Positions 1-9,180 of a stretch of 64,000 nucleotides of DNA are shown here, one piece after another. This DNA comes from Archangium violaceum (GTDB lineage Bacteria; Myxococcota; Myxococcia; Myxococcales; Myxococcaceae): assembly GCF_016887565.1 (NCBI RefSeq), contig NZ_CP069396.1:8972001-9036000 (forward strand). The letters run 5' to 3'. A program made the translations under genes and the position numbers. Every line of letters begins with the position of its first letter. Position 1 is the first letter of the stretch. The notes under the pieces were generated by a model. It ran no database searches. It saw only the letters and a list, made by a program, of their open reading frames with translations, and was not told where the DNA came from.

Positions 1-134
1 TGTCCCGCCCGGAAGACGTCGAGTGCGACCTCGTTCATCGCCCGCACGTTCGCGGCGATCTTCGCGGGCTCATCCCCCGTCCCGGACCGGTAGGGGCCGG
101 CCACGAGCACCATCAACGGCGCATGCTCTGTCAT
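1..134 (-). CDS. DUF4406/nucleoside deoxyribosyltransferase-like protein, N-terminal part
   Basis: Only the first 44 codons lie in the window; the gene runs off the left edge. The ATG is at 134 on the minus strand. The protein begins MTEHAPLMVLVAGPYRSGTG and continues with EPAKIAANVRAMNEVALDVF. A beta-strand ending in AGPYRSG, followed by a helix starting with an N-R-A-M pattern, is the hallmark of small Rossmann-like proteins related to nucleoside 2-deoxyribosyltransferases (DUF4406 group). The catalytic part would lie outside the window, so the activity cannot be judged. Confidence 0.6.
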   Translation of the reverse strand, partial: MTEHAPLMVLVAGPYRSGTGDEPAKIAANVRAMNEVALDVFRAG

Positions 135-490
135 GGCTCGACAAAGTAGCAGGAACGCAGGTCGTTTCGCAACAAAACGCACGGATATGCGCACGTTCGC
201 ACAAACCGCCGGGTTGGCGGTCGTCATGGCCCGGGAAAACCCTTGCCGAAGCAACAACCCGTGGAAGGGCATCGGATTCTGACAATCCGCGAGCCGTTCA
301 TGTCGTGGCGCTCGAGTCCAGAAAACATTCCAGGTGAGTGATTGGAAGGGTTGATAGAGATAAGCCCTCTCGGTAGATTGCTCGCGCTCCTCGACGAGGA
401 GTGCATCCCGCCAGGTACGCTTGTCATTACCTGGGAGTAACGATTCCAGGACAGAGGGGGAATCCGTTTCGCGCTCAACGAGAAAGGTTC
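135..490. promoter_or_regulatory. Intergenic region with two small inverted repeats upstream of the pectate lyase gene
   Basis: No coding frame here has convincing codon bias. Two perfect inverted repeats precede the pectate lyase gene: CTCCTCG-A-CGAGGAG at 387-401 and CCAGGT-N12-ACCTGG at 411-434. They could be operator sites for substrate-dependent control of the lyase. No regulator gene is adjacent, so this is a guess from symmetry alone. Confidence 0.3.
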
Positions 491-1915
491 ATGATGCAAA
501 TGTTCAAAGGAGTGTGTGGTCTGTCCGCGGTGCTGGGTCTGACTTTTTCCGTCATCCCCGCGGGCAATACCCAGGCAGCTGGACTGACCGACTACAATCT
601 CACGGGGTTTTCGGCAGGGAACACCGGGGGAGGCCTGGTCAGTGAATCGGACACGGCCCACTACAAGAAGGTCTACACCGCCACGGATCTCGCGCTGGCC
701 TTGAAGAAGGGCTCTGGCGTCAAGGTCGTGGAGATCATGAATGATCTGAACCTGGGCTGGAACGAGCTCCCCGCCGCGGCCAAGGTCTCTCCGTTCAGCG
801 CCCACAACGCGGCCTCCACCCATCCCGTGCTCCTGGCGACGGGCGTCAGCAAGATCAATGTGGATGGCTTCAATGGACTGACCATCTTCTCGGCCAACGG
901 AGCCAGGCTCCGGCATGTCGCGATCACCATCAAGCGCAGCTCGAACGTGATCATCCGCAACCTGGAGTTCGACGAGTTGTGGGAGTGGGACGAGAAGACC
1001 AAGGGGAACTACGATAGCAATGATTGGGACTACCTGACCCTGGAGGAAGACACCAAGGTCTGGATCGATCACTGCACCTTCAACAAGGCCTATGACGGTC
1101 TCGTCGATTCGAAGAAGGGCACCTCGGGGGTGACCATTTCGTGGTCCACCTTCAAGGGCGACGAGGGCGGCGCGACCAGCTGGGTCACCCGCCAGTTCGA
1201 TGCGCTCGAAGCGAACAAGTCCGCCTACCCGATGTACAACCACCTGCGGAGCAGCGCGGTGGGGTTGAGCGAGAACGACATCATCACGATCGCGGGACCC
1301 CAGAAGAAGGGCCACCTGGTCGGCTCCACCGAATTCGATGCGGGCAATGCGAACCTTTCCATCACGCTGCATCACAACTACTACAAGAACATCCAGGACC
1401 GGATGCCTCGCCTGCGGGGTGGCAACGCGCACGTCTACAACATCGTCATGGATGCGCAGGGGGCCTGGGCGGCCAAGAAGAAGCTCACCTCGGCCATGGC
1501 TTCAGCCATCTCCTCCAAGGGTTACCACTTCGACTTGACGAGCAATGGGGCGATCTCCACGGAAGGCGGAGCCGTCCTGGTCGAGAAGTCCCACATCCTC
1601 GATGTGCAGTACCCCGTCCGCAACAACCAGACGGACCCCTCGGATGCGAGCTATACGGGGAAGATCCGGGTCGTCGACACCATCGACTCCCTGAATGGGG
1701 TGGTGTTCCGGGGAGGCAGCGACACGTCCGGGAGCCCGCTCAGCCCCGTTCCCGCGACCGTGAAGGCATTCTCCTGGAACGGTTTCTCCGCCCTGCCCTA
1801 CGGCTATACGGCGGATGATCCGTCGACCCTCGTGACCCGGCTGACGGCCGCCGATGGAGCGGGAGCGGGTCGGCTGACGTGGGCGAAGGAGAACTGGCTG
1901 AAGACCAGTTACTAG
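491..1915 (+). CDS. Secreted pectate lyase, polysaccharide lyase family 1
   Basis: A 474-residue protein that should cleave polygalacturonate by beta-elimination outside the cell. The frame is open upstream to 401, but the ATG at 491 has AGAAAGG before it and starts a signal peptide (about residues 1-29, ending NTQA). Family 1 landmarks are visible: WIDHCTF at about 191-197 (calcium-binding region and parallel beta-helix rung) and RMPRLRGG at about 304-311, where the first Arg of the R-x-P-x-x-R signature is the catalytic base. Length is typical of the family. The gene is monocistronic, with a strong hairpin just after the stop. With the GH76 enzyme at 3.7 kb it suggests a small plant or fungal cell-wall degradation locus. 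Confidence 0.92.
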   Translation: MMQMFKGVCGLSAVLGLTFSVIPAGNTQAAGLTDYNLTGFSAGNTGGGLVSESDTAHYKKVYTATDLALALKKGSGVKVVEIMNDLNLGWNELPAAAKVSPFSAHNAASTHPVLLATGVSKINVDGFNGLTIFSANGARLRHVAITIKRSSNVIIRNLEFDELWEWDEKTKGNYDSNDWDYLTLEEDTKVWIDHCTFNKAYDGLVDSKKGTSGVTISWSTFKGDEGGATSWVTRQFDALEANKSAYPMYNHLRSSAVGLSENDIITIAGPQKKGHLVGSTEFDAGNANLSITLHHNYYKNIQDRMPRLRGGNAHVYNIVMDAQGAWAAKKKLTSAMASAISSKGYHFDLTSNGAISTEGGAVLVEKSHILDVQYPVRNNQTDPSDASYTGKIRVVDTIDSLNGVVFRGGSDTSGSPLSPVPATVKAFSWNGFSALPYGYTADDPSTLVTRLTAADGAGAGRLTWAKENWLKTSY

Positions 1916-1948
1916 CGAGCGGAGGGCCACGCGCCCGGTCGTTCACCT

Positions 1949-1977
1949 GGGCCCGGCTCGTTCCACGAGTCGGGCCC
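1949..1977 (+). terminator. Hairpin after the pectate lyase gene
   Basis: Arms of 13 bases (GGGCCCGGCTCGT and ACGAGTCGGGCCC) pair with one G-T position around a 3-base loop, 33 bases after the stop codon. No T-run follows, so it may act as a rho-assisted or stability hairpin rather than a classic intrinsic terminator. Confidence 0.5.
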
Positions 1978-2178
1978 GCAAGGTGCTCGGACAGGAACGT
2001 TCGGCTGGCAGTGGAGCCGAGACACACCCAGAGCCAGCGTGACGACCCGGCGGTGCGGTGGAAGACGCCCTACAGGGGTGTAGCGTTCGACACGGCACGG
2101 AAGACGTGCTGGATTCGGCCGCGGCCCACCGGGTGCACTGGTCGGGTCCACCTACCCGACTTCCGAGAGGAGCAGTTG

Positions 2179-3579
2179 ATGGAGTCTCCCACCGCAGCCA
2201 CCGTCCCCGTCGAAGCCGCGGACCCCTCCACCTTGCGCCGGGTCATCACCGCGGCCTCGCTGGGAACCCTCTTCGAGTGGTACGACTTCTATCTGTACGG
2301 CAGCCTCGCCGTCTTCTTCGGCGGCCTCTTCTTCCCCAAGGGGAACGAGACGGCCCAGCTGCTGGCGAGCCTGGCCACCTTCGGTGCCGGCTTCGGCGTG
2401 CGGCCCCTGGGCGCCATCGTCTTCGGCCACGTGGGAGACATGGTGGGCCGCAAGTACAGCTTCCTCATCACCATGGCCACCATGGGCCTGAGCACCGCCC
2501 TCATCGGCCTGCTGCCCACGTATGACCAGGTCGGCCTGTGGGCCACCTTCCTGCTGGTGCTGCTGCGGCTGCTGCAAGGCCTGGCGCTGGGCGGGGAGTA
2601 CGGCGGCGCCGCCACCTACGTGGCCGAGCACGTGCCGGACGACAAGCGCGGCTACTACACCAGCTACATCCAGACGACGGCCACGCTCGGCTTCTTCGTG
2701 AGCATGGGCGTCATCGGCCTCACCCGCATCCTCATGGGCGAGGAGTTCTTCAAGTCCACCGGCTGGCGCGTGCCCTTCCTGCTGTCCTTCATCCTGCTGG
2801 CCGTCTCCCTCTACATCCGCCTGAAGATGAGCGAGTCGCCCCTCTTCTCCAAGCTGAAGAGCAGCGGCAAGACGTCCAAGAATCCCCTCAAGGAGAGCTT
2901 CGCCAATCCGCTCAACCGCAAGTACGTGCTGCTGGCCCTCTTCGGTGCCACCGCGGGCCAGGGCGTCGTCTGGTACACCGGCCAGTTCTACGCCCTCACC
3001 TTCCTGCAGAGCGCGCTCAAGCTGGACTGGAAGACGGCCTACATCCTGGTCTCCATCGCCCTGGCCATCGCCACGCCCCTGTTCATCTTCTTCGGCTGGC
3101 TGTCGGACCGCATCGGCCGCAAGCGCATCATGCTCGCCGGGTGCGTGCTGGGCGCCCTCACCTACGTCCCCATCTTCATGGCGATGAAGCACTTCACCAA
3201 CCCGCAGGGCCTGCCCGTGGCTGACCCCGCGCAGGTCAACCACTTCATGATGGTGGTGCTGCTCACGGTGCAGATGGTCTACGTGTGCATGGTGTACGGA
3301 CCCATCGCCGCCTTCCTGGTGGAGCTCTTCCCCACCCGCGTCCGCTACACCTCCATGTCCCTGCCCTACCACCTGGGCAATGGCTGGTTCGGCGGCTTCC
3401 TGCCCCTCATCGCCACGGCCGTTACCACCTCCACCTGGGCCCAGACGACCTTCGGCGAGGGGGCCCTCTACACCGGCCTCATCTACCCCATCGTCATCTG
3501 CATCATCACCGTCATCATCGGCGGGCTCTTCATCCACGAGACGAAGGATCACAAGCTGGAGACGCACATCCAGTCCTGA
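2179..3579 (+). CDS. MFS transporter of the metabolite:H+ symporter (MHS) family
   Basis: A 466-residue inner-membrane protein with about 12 transmembrane segments. The ATG at 2179 follows GAGAGGAGCAG and is preferred over the longer open frame. FEWYDFYLYGSLA in the first helix and a loop with GHVGDMVGRK between helices 2 and 3 are typical of the MHS subfamily (ProP, KgtP, citrate and dicarboxylate symporters). ALGGEYGGAATYVAEH in helix 4 and a second SDRIGRKR loop in the C-terminal half complete the MFS pattern. The substrate cannot be read from sequence; organic acids or osmolytes are usual. It is followed by a terminator and appears monocistronic. Confidence 0.9.
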   Translation: MESPTAATVPVEAADPSTLRRVITAASLGTLFEWYDFYLYGSLAVFFGGLFFPKGNETAQLLASLATFGAGFGVRPLGAIVFGHVGDMVGRKYSFLITMATMGLSTALIGLLPTYDQVGLWATFLLVLLRLLQGLALGGEYGGAATYVAEHVPDDKRGYYTSYIQTTATLGFFVSMGVIGLTRILMGEEFFKSTGWRVPFLLSFILLAVSLYIRLKMSESPLFSKLKSSGKTSKNPLKESFANPLNRKYVLLALFGATAGQGVVWYTGQFYALTFLQSALKLDWKTAYILVSIALAIATPLFIFFGWLSDRIGRKRIMLAGCVLGALTYVPIFMAMKHFTNPQGLPVADPAQVNHFMMVVLLTVQMVYVCMVYGPIAAFLVELFPTRVRYTSMSLPYHLGNGWFGGFLPLIATAVTTSTWAQTTFGEGALYTGLIYPIVICIITVIIGGLFIHETKDHKLETHIQS

Positions 3580-3611
3580 CGGGCCTCCAGACCGACCCCG
3601 TCTCCTGTAGC

Positions 3612-3652
3612 AAGACCCCGGGCGCCATCAGGCGCGCCGGGGTCTTCTTTTC
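3612..3652 (+). terminator. Rho-independent terminator of the MFS gene
   Basis: AAGACCCCGG-GCGCC pairs with GGCGC-GCCGGGGTCTT (one bulge) around a 4-base loop, followed by CTTTTC. It lies 33 bases after the MFS stop and before the convergent GH76 gene, so it may serve both. Confidence 0.75.
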
Positions 3653-3681
3653 ATGAGCCGGAGCGGCCGGATGACGCGACT

Positions 3682-4776
3682 TCAGTACGGGGTCTGCGTG
3701 ACCGCGAGGCCGGGGCTCGCCTCCCAGGACGTGACGTAGTTGTCCGGGGTTCGCCGCCACCACTGGCCCCACATCACGCCGGACGAGTTCCGGTACGCCC
3801 AGGCGGTGTTCGCGTTGTAGCTCAGCCAGCTCTTGATCGAAGCGTCGTTGGCCGCGCCGGCCCACTTGCCCGCCCACCGAACGAAGATGCCCTTGAACCC
3901 GGCGGTATCTCCGTTGCCGCCGCCGGAATCGTACTCGTCGTTGAGGATGTCGGCGATGTGCTGGCCCGTCAGGTTGCGACGGGTCCAGTTCACCGCCAGC
4001 CCGCCCGCGTCGCGATAGCTCGTGTTGCCGGTCGCCTGGTAGAGAAGGGTCGACGCGCCAGCAAAGGTTCCCTGGTTGTAGGTGAAGGCCCACCAGACCT
4101 TCGTTCCGTTGGCCTGGATGTGATCGGCGACTTGACCGGTCGAGGGATTGAAGAGGGTCGAACGCAGCCAGTTGTAGATCTGGTCGGCTTGCGCCCGGTA
4201 CCCGGTATTGACGGTGTTCCGGGCGAGCAACATCGCGGCGATGGCGGCCGGACCGGCCACGCAAGCATTCTTGGTCTGCTTGTCCGCGCGCCACCAGAGG
4301 CCACCACCGAGCTGGTTGTCCCAGGCGCGGCTCCAGACCTTGTTGAACTGCCACTGCGCTTGATCCAGGAACGCTCGATGGCCGGTGATCTCGTAGCCGC
4401 GGGTCAGGGCAATGACCGCCCACATGACGTCATCGTTGTACTCGTTCCACGACGCGAAGTCCGTGGTTCCGCTCACGACGTTGTTCAACCCGTTGAGCAG
4501 GGAGAACACCATGTCGCGGTAGGCCGGGTTGCCGGTCCGGTCGTAGGCATCCTCGACCGCCTCGATCTGCTCGCAGACCCTCCAGAATTGCAACCGGCCA
4601 GGCACACCGCGGTTCGTGTCGACCACGAAGTAGCCGTTCCCGCCGTTCGCCACATAGAAGGCGTTGTTGTAGGAGTCGAACGCCAGGTTCTTTTCCGTGG
4701 GGGTGAGGGCGATGGCGCCGGGCGCGTACGCCAGGACGAGGGTAGCGACCAGGAAACTCAGGAGCCGCTGCTTCAT
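3682..4776 (-). CDS. Secreted GH76 family protein (alpha-1,6-mannanase-like)
   Basis: A 364-residue exported protein. The ATG at 4776 is preferred over an in-frame upstream ATG because AAGGAGAAAGCC lies just before it and it opens a clean signal peptide (about 1-23). Family GH76 is recognised by YNDDVMWAVIAL near residues 113-124, which holds the adjacent catalytic Asp pair (about D115/D116), and by Trp/Gly-rich (alpha/alpha)6-barrel repeats such as LGGGLWWRAD and YNQGTFAGASTLLY. Known members hydrolyse alpha-1,6-mannan backbones of fungal or mycobacterial walls, which would suit a predatory or saprophytic myxobacterium. Convergent with the MFS gene; a small inverted repeat lies upstream. Confidence 0.85.
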   Translation of the reverse strand: MKQRLLSFLVATLVLAYAPGAIALTPTEKNLAFDSYNNAFYVANGGNGYFVVDTNRGVPGRLQFWRVCEQIEAVEDAYDRTGNPAYRDMVFSLLNGLNNVVSGTTDFASWNEYNDDVMWAVIALTRGYEITGHRAFLDQAQWQFNKVWSRAWDNQLGGGLWWRADKQTKNACVAGPAAIAAMLLARNTVNTGYRAQADQIYNWLRSTLFNPSTGQVADHIQANGTKVWWAFTYNQGTFAGASTLLYQATGNTSYRDAGGLAVNWTRRNLTGQHIADILNDEYDSGGGNGDTAGFKGIFVRWAGKWAGAANDASIKSWLSYNANTAWAYRNSSGVMWGQWWRRTPDNYVTSWEASPGLAVTQTPY

Positions 4777-4831
4777 GTAGGCTTTCTCCTTCGGGAGCAG
4801 CTCCTCCGGCATCGGAAGAGGAGGCTCAGAT

Positions 4832-4850
4832 GTCTCTTTCGAGCAGAGAC
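4832..4850 (-). promoter_or_regulatory. Inverted repeat upstream of the GH76 gene
   Basis: GTCTCT and AGAGAC form a perfect 6-base inverted repeat with a 7-base spacer, about 60 bases upstream of the GH76 start. It could be an operator. Evidence is symmetry and position only. Confidence 0.25.
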
Positions 4851-4908
4851 TCGATGCCCCCTCTTGAGCAGCCGGCCCATTTTTTCGGGTTAATGTCGCT
4901 TCGCGTCT

Positions 4909-5778
4909 TCAGAGGATCTGGTACTGCACGACGATGTTGCCGAGATCGGGATTGGCGATCGTCGAGAAGGCGCCGTAGGTGAGGTCCAGACACACCGGGG
5001 CGCCAAAGCCACCGCGGTCATTGATGGTCACCGTGACCGACTTGCCCTGGTAGGTCACCTTCACCTGGGTCCCGAACGGCAGGGAGTTGTGGGCGGCCTT
5101 GAGCGCCATGCGGTGGAAGGGCTCACCACTGGCGGTCGGCCATCCCTCGGGAATCTCGCCCTCCGCCCCGTACCAGGTCGCATTACAAGTGGCGATGGGG
5201 CCCCCCTGCGACAGGCCAGAGATCGTCAACTCCTCCCACGGGCCCAGCGCGGCGCCATACGCGAACACCGGGCCACCCCCACCGTTCTCCGCTGACACCC
5301 AATGGCCCGTCGTCACCGTCTGCAGGCCGACGACGTCACCGTTGGAGATCACGCCGCTCCCGTTCTTCTTGACGATGCGGAACGTCTCCCAGCCGAGCCG
5401 ATTCCAGCTGGCGGCGTTCAGCGTCGAGCCGCCGCCGTTCGCGGCCTGGAAATACTGACCGGTTCCCGCGCGAACGAAGAGGGTGTCCCCACTCTCGAGG
5501 GCCCCGCCGTTGATGTCATCGAGCGTGAACTTCTCCCAATCCTGCGCGGCCGTCGCCGTCGCGATGACCGCGCCGCCGCCATTGTTTTGAGCGCCAATAT
5601 ATCGGCCGCCGAGCACCGTCTTGAAACTCACGCCGGAGACGAGCAACGCACTCGAGGAGGCCTCTGTTGCGTCGTCTTGCCCATCAGACGAACCGCTCGC
5701 CAGGCCGCACGCGCTCATGAAGAACAGGATGGCGCTCGCGGCATGAAGGAGAAGCCTTGAATGTTTGCGATGGAGCAT
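4909..5778 (-). CDS. Lipoprotein with fascin-like beta-trefoil and C-terminal RlpA-like barrel
   Basis: A 289-residue lipoprotein. The start at 5778 gives a signal sequence ending in the lipobox MSAC (Cys24). Residues about 48-187 form three repeats of the type RYIGAQNNGGG / QYFQAANGGG / HWVSAENGGG, a fascin-like beta-trefoil that usually binds carbohydrate. Residues about 195-289 resemble the double-psi beta-barrel of RlpA: WYG, TASGEPF, AAHNSLPFGT and INDRGGF. The His and Asp used by RlpA lytic transglycosylases are present (about H230 and D254), so cutting of peptidoglycan glycan strands is plausible; an expansin-like wall-loosening role is the alternative. A near-identical N-terminal half occurs in the gene at 32834-33850, joined to a different barrel. 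Confidence 0.8.
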   Translation of the reverse strand: MLHRKHSRLLLHAASAILFFMSACGLASGSSDGQDDATEASSSALLVSGVSFKTVLGGRYIGAQNNGGGAVIATATAAQDWEKFTLDDINGGALESGDTLFVRAGTGQYFQAANGGGSTLNAASWNRLGWETFRIVKKNGSGVISNGDVVGLQTVTTGHWVSAENGGGGPVFAYGAALGPWEELTISGLSQGGPIATCNATWYGAEGEIPEGWPTASGEPFHRMALKAAHNSLPFGTQVKVTYQGKSVTVTINDRGGFGAPVCLDLTYGAFSTIANPDLGNIVVQYQIL

Positions 5779-6104
5779 GGAGCTTGCCTTGATTGGACGA
5801 AGGTGGAGTCTTGCCACCCGACTCTAGAGGCTCTTGCAACTCTGTTCGGGTCACTCGAGCTCCAAGCCCACGGTGTGCCGCTCACTCCGGGCTATCAGCC
5901 AGTGAGAATCACGGGGCAAGAATCACGGTGAGATTCGCAATGCCTGACACGCAAGCGATTACCCGGCATGCCAGCGGAGAGACTGGTCGAACGGGTGCGG
6001 GCGACAAGCACGGAATGTTCTTGACCAAACCATACAATCCGTGAGAACCATTTTTCCACGGCAAGCGGAATATTACCGCTTTACCGAAAAATGGAAACGA
6101 GTCC
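5779..6104. promoter_or_regulatory. Divergent promoter region with a direct repeat
   Basis: This AT-richer gap separates two divergent lipoprotein genes. A 9-base direct repeat GAATCACGG occurs at 5906-5914 and 5920-5928, spaced 14 bases start to start (more than one helical turn), a common arrangement for activator half-sites. No convincing small gene is seen. Confidence 0.3.
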
Positions 6105-7295
6105 ATGACAAACCGACGCATCGAGGCTGCATCTTTCAGTGGGTGGCGGTGGGGCGTGGTTCTGCTCACGGCAGTGATTGGGTGTGGTCAAGAGACGAAA
6201 GCCCCGGCTCCCGAACAAGACCCCCTCCAGGCACTCGAGCAGCGGTCGCGACAGCTGTCTCCGCCCGCCGGATGTACGGAGATCACCCTGGGCGAGCTTC
6301 AGAATGGCATCCAGCTGTCGCCCGTGCTGTACGGGCCGCAGCCGACGTATCGCGGAGAGTTCTCCAACCTCGGAGATCCCGCGTTCGCGGATGCCGCGTT
6401 CATCCGGTTGGACGTGAACACCACCCCGGGGCTCCATGACCTGGCCAACGGCGGCACCAACCTGTTCACGTGCGAGCAGTGCGTTTATGGCTACCAGGAT
6501 TTCACCGGTCCGACGAAGAAGGCCTTCGTCGCCGAGTCGGGCACGCTCTGGCTCGCGGTCAAGGTCTCCCCTCAGCAGACCGCCGGTGCGCTCGCCAATG
6601 TGACCTTGCGCGAGTCGGTGGCCGCGGCGCCGCTCTCCGCGCCGTATACCGGAACCGCACCGGTGGCGGGCGGTGAGTGCCGGTGGATCCGATTCGCGAC
6701 GTGGGACACCATCCGCCCTGGCGGCTGCGATCCGCGCGAAGGCTCGCCGACCGCGAATCCGCCGGGCCACACCTGCGTCGCCGATGACGCCGCGGCCAGC
6801 GATGGCACGCTCGAGAAGTCGCTCGGCACCAAGCAGCAAGGGGATGCGTGCACGTACACGCCGGCGGCGAGCGCGAACCAGCTCGCCTCGACGGACTGCG
6901 CCCCGGGCTACGCCTGCTCCGGCGCCTATACCGAGGCGCGGCAGTGCCTCGCCACGTGCGACTTCATGGCCGCGAATCCGGGTTGCCCGACCGGCACCGT
7001 GTGCGGCGTCTACGGCCTGTGCATCGAGCAGTCCGTCATGGAGCCCATCGGCTACCTCTTCGATCCCGCGCTCATCGGCGAGACCTGCACCGCCAGCTTC
7101 GCCGAGTTCTGCGGCGTCGAAGGTGCGCGAGGCGTCTGCGTCGACCTGACGCGCTCGGGCCATGGCACCTGCTTTCCCTACACCCGTGCCCGCTCGGAGT
7201 GCGGCGCCGGCGAGGAGCTCGGCTTCGTCTCCTACCCGCTCTCCAACGGCGGGAGCGATAGAACCTACGGGTTCTGCTATCCCGACGGCCGGTGA
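6105..7295 (+). CDS. Cys-rich secreted lipoprotein of unknown function
   Basis: A 396-residue protein. After a basic N-terminus and a hydrophobic stretch it has a lipobox VIGC (Cys27), so it should be anchored in a membrane. The first half has no recognised domain. The second half contains many evenly spaced cysteines in patterns such as DCAPGYACSG, TCDFMAANPGCP and GTVCGVYGLC, typical of disulphide-rich myxobacterial surface proteins. The region around the start is AT-rich, and a perfect hairpin follows the stop. I do not recognise a family; the role could be adhesion or sensing but nothing in the sequence decides it. Confidence 0.75.
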   Translation: MTNRRIEAASFSGWRWGVVLLTAVIGCGQETKAPAPEQDPLQALEQRSRQLSPPAGCTEITLGELQNGIQLSPVLYGPQPTYRGEFSNLGDPAFADAAFIRLDVNTTPGLHDLANGGTNLFTCEQCVYGYQDFTGPTKKAFVAESGTLWLAVKVSPQQTAGALANVTLRESVAAAPLSAPYTGTAPVAGGECRWIRFATWDTIRPGGCDPREGSPTANPPGHTCVADDAAASDGTLEKSLGTKQQGDACTYTPAASANQLASTDCAPGYACSGAYTEARQCLATCDFMAANPGCPTGTVCGVYGLCIEQSVMEPIGYLFDPALIGETCTASFAEFCGVEGARGVCVDLTRSGHGTCFPYTRARSECGAGEELGFVSYPLSNGGSDRTYGFCYPDGR

Positions 7296-7329
7296 CACGA
7301 GGAAACGGCCACGCTGAGCGTCAGGAGGA

Positions 7330-7359
7330 ATGGGGCCGTGTTCAGGTCCACGGCCCCAT
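7330..7359 (+). terminator. Perfect 11-bp hairpin after the Cys-rich lipoprotein gene
   Basis: ATGGGGCCGTG and CACGGCCCCAT form a perfect 11-base stem with an 8-base loop, 34 bases after the stop. A poly-T tail is lacking. The position fits transcription termination. Confidence 0.5.
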
Positions 7360-7529
7360 GTGACTCGCGCTACCGCCCGTTCGCCCAGACCCTCCCGGGG
7401 AGGCTGTTGCCTCTCCTGTTTTCAACAGGTTGCGGCGCTATTTTCGCAGAATTGTTTCCGTGCGATTCTCACTTCCTTGGTATTCAAGGACGCGAAGTCA
7501 GCGAACCCGGTGAGGAAGGACCCAGAAGA

Positions 7530-8309
7530 ATGCGCACCCTGAACAAGCTCTCCGTCGCGGTGGTGTCTGTTCTGTTGCTCGGCGGTTGCGGAGTCACGGA
7601 CATGGATCTGGGCGGCGAAGGCGTCGCCAGCCAGATCGAGCGGGACTTCGGTGGCCCGAGCGGCCTCATGGATTTCTTCGAGAGCCACACGGAGGAGGAG
7701 ATCCGGAAGGCGATGGAGCCCTACGGCGTCGGGTACGTCATCCGCGGGGACGTCAACCCGGCCCTGATCAGCGACTGCCCGAAGTTCTTCCCGTCGGGCG
7801 ACCGGAACATCTGGCACAGCTTCGACGGCGAGTACTTCTTCATCGACAGCGCGGGCCGGCCAAACCGGGCGTACAAGTACATGCCAGCGATCGTCGCCGC
7901 GCCGCGCATCGACTCCTGTCAGACGAGCGTGGGGCAGTGGGGCGACGCGGAAAACCCCAGCAACGACTATGACGGGGGACACCTCATCGGCTCGCAGCTC
8001 GGGGGCTGGGGGGGCCGGGCGAACCTGGTGCCTCAGGATGCCAACTTCAACCGTGGCAACTGGTTGCAGCTCGAGAACAAGATGGCCAAGTGCGGGAGCC
8101 TGCCGAGCGGCCGGTTGCGCTACTACATCGGTGCGAACTACCCGAACTCCACCACGCTCATCCCCAACAACATGACGATGGAGATCACCAACCAGTCCAC
8201 GGGGAGCAGCGTGTACATGTCCTTCTCGAACGTGGACTACGGCGGCACGAACGGCACGAACGATCGGACCCGTGGCGTGAACTGGCTGTCGAGCCAGGGG
8301 TGCAACTGA
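7530..8309 (+). CDS. Lipoprotein DNA/RNA non-specific endonuclease (beta-beta-alpha-Me fold)
   Basis: A 259-residue protein. The ATG at 7530 has GGAAGGA upstream and opens a lipoprotein signal with lipobox LGGC (Cys20). The C-terminal half shows the signature of the Endonuclease_NS_2 type: DYDGGHLIGSQLGG, where His151 is the likely general base, followed by NLVPQDANFNRGNW, whose Asn residues would bind the catalytic metal. The protein should degrade extracellular or periplasmic nucleic acid without sequence preference, for nutrient scavenging or prey killing. No immunity-type partner gene is visible next to it, and it lacks toxin-delivery domains, which argues for a scavenging nuclease. Confidence 0.85.
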   Translation: MRTLNKLSVAVVSVLLLGGCGVTDMDLGGEGVASQIERDFGGPSGLMDFFESHTEEEIRKAMEPYGVGYVIRGDVNPALISDCPKFFPSGDRNIWHSFDGEYFFIDSAGRPNRAYKYMPAIVAAPRIDSCQTSVGQWGDAENPSNDYDGGHLIGSQLGGWGGRANLVPQDANFNRGNWLQLENKMAKCGSLPSGRLRYYIGANYPNSTTLIPNNMTMEITNQSTGSSVYMSFSNVDYGGTNGTNDRTRGVNWLSSQGCN

Positions 8310-8341
8310 CCCGTGGAGCTCGCGGCGGCCGCGGTAGAACC

Positions 8342-9109
8342 ATGAAGAACCTTCCTGAAAAGCGCGCCACCACCATCAATGGGCAGAAGTTGCAGTACAC
8401 GCTTTCCGGACAGGGCAAGCCAGCCATCGTCTTGATCAACGGGGCTGGCGGCCCGCTCGATGCCTGGTACAAGCTGTTTCCCGAGATCGAACGACTTGGG
8501 ACCGTCGTGTCCTACGACCGGCCGGGTGTGGGTGGCAGCGCGCGCCCGGTCGAAGCACAGACCGGCGAAGTGGTCGTCCGCCAGCTGCGTGACCTGTTGC
8601 GTGAGCTCGGGGTCGCCGGGCCGTTCGTGCTCGTCGGCCACTCGTTCGGCGGCCTGCACGCGAATCTGTTCGCGCGTCTCCATCCGCGAGAGGTCGCCGG
8701 TGTCGTCCTGCTCGAAGCCACCGCGCCGGAGGATGTGGGCATGATGAAGCATCACCAGTCCGGAATGCAGCGGGCCATCAACGGCTTGCTCAACGTCTTC
8801 TCGCGGCCCGACCCGAACGACGAGATCAGCAACGAACATCGCACGGTCGCGGACATCGCCGCGGCGCCCGCCTTTCCCGACGTGCCCCTGCGGGTGGTGT
8901 CTGGCGGGAAGGTGCCGCCAGGCTGGATGACGTCGGCCGAGGCGCTCAGCCTTCGTGCCCGCAACCAGGAAGCGCTGGTCCGTCTCTCGCCGCGGGGCCA
9001 GCGCATCGTCGCGGAGCGCAGCGGCCACTTTCCGCAAATGTCGCAACCTGAACTGGTTATCGAGGCCATCGCGCAAGTCAGCTCGGCTTCTCGTGGCCCT
9101 CACCCGTGA
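8342..9109 (+). CDS. Alpha/beta hydrolase
   Basis: A 255-residue cytoplasmic enzyme with no signal peptide. The ATG at 8342 is preferred over the open frame upstream, which overlaps the nuclease gene. The nucleophile elbow is GHSFGG (Ser101), preceded by the oxyanion strand INGAGGPLDAW; the catalytic His is in the C-terminal SGHFPQ (about His229). The cap region is short, as in esterases and simple acyl hydrolases. The substrate is unknown. It follows the nuclease gene by 32 bases, so co-transcription is possible. Confidence 0.82.
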   Translation: MKNLPEKRATTINGQKLQYTLSGQGKPAIVLINGAGGPLDAWYKLFPEIERLGTVVSYDRPGVGGSARPVEAQTGEVVVRQLRDLLRELGVAGPFVLVGHSFGGLHANLFARLHPREVAGVVLLEATAPEDVGMMKHHQSGMQRAINGLLNVFSRPDPNDEISNEHRTVADIAAAPAFPDVPLRVVSGGKVPPGWMTSAEALSLRARNQEALVRLSPRGQRIVAERSGHFPQMSQPELVIEAIAQVSSASRGPHP

Positions 9110-9180
9110 GATGGAGCTGGCCGAACTGGAGAGTACCTGGGATTGGGCCTGGCACGCACCCGGACAGCCATGAGGGACAC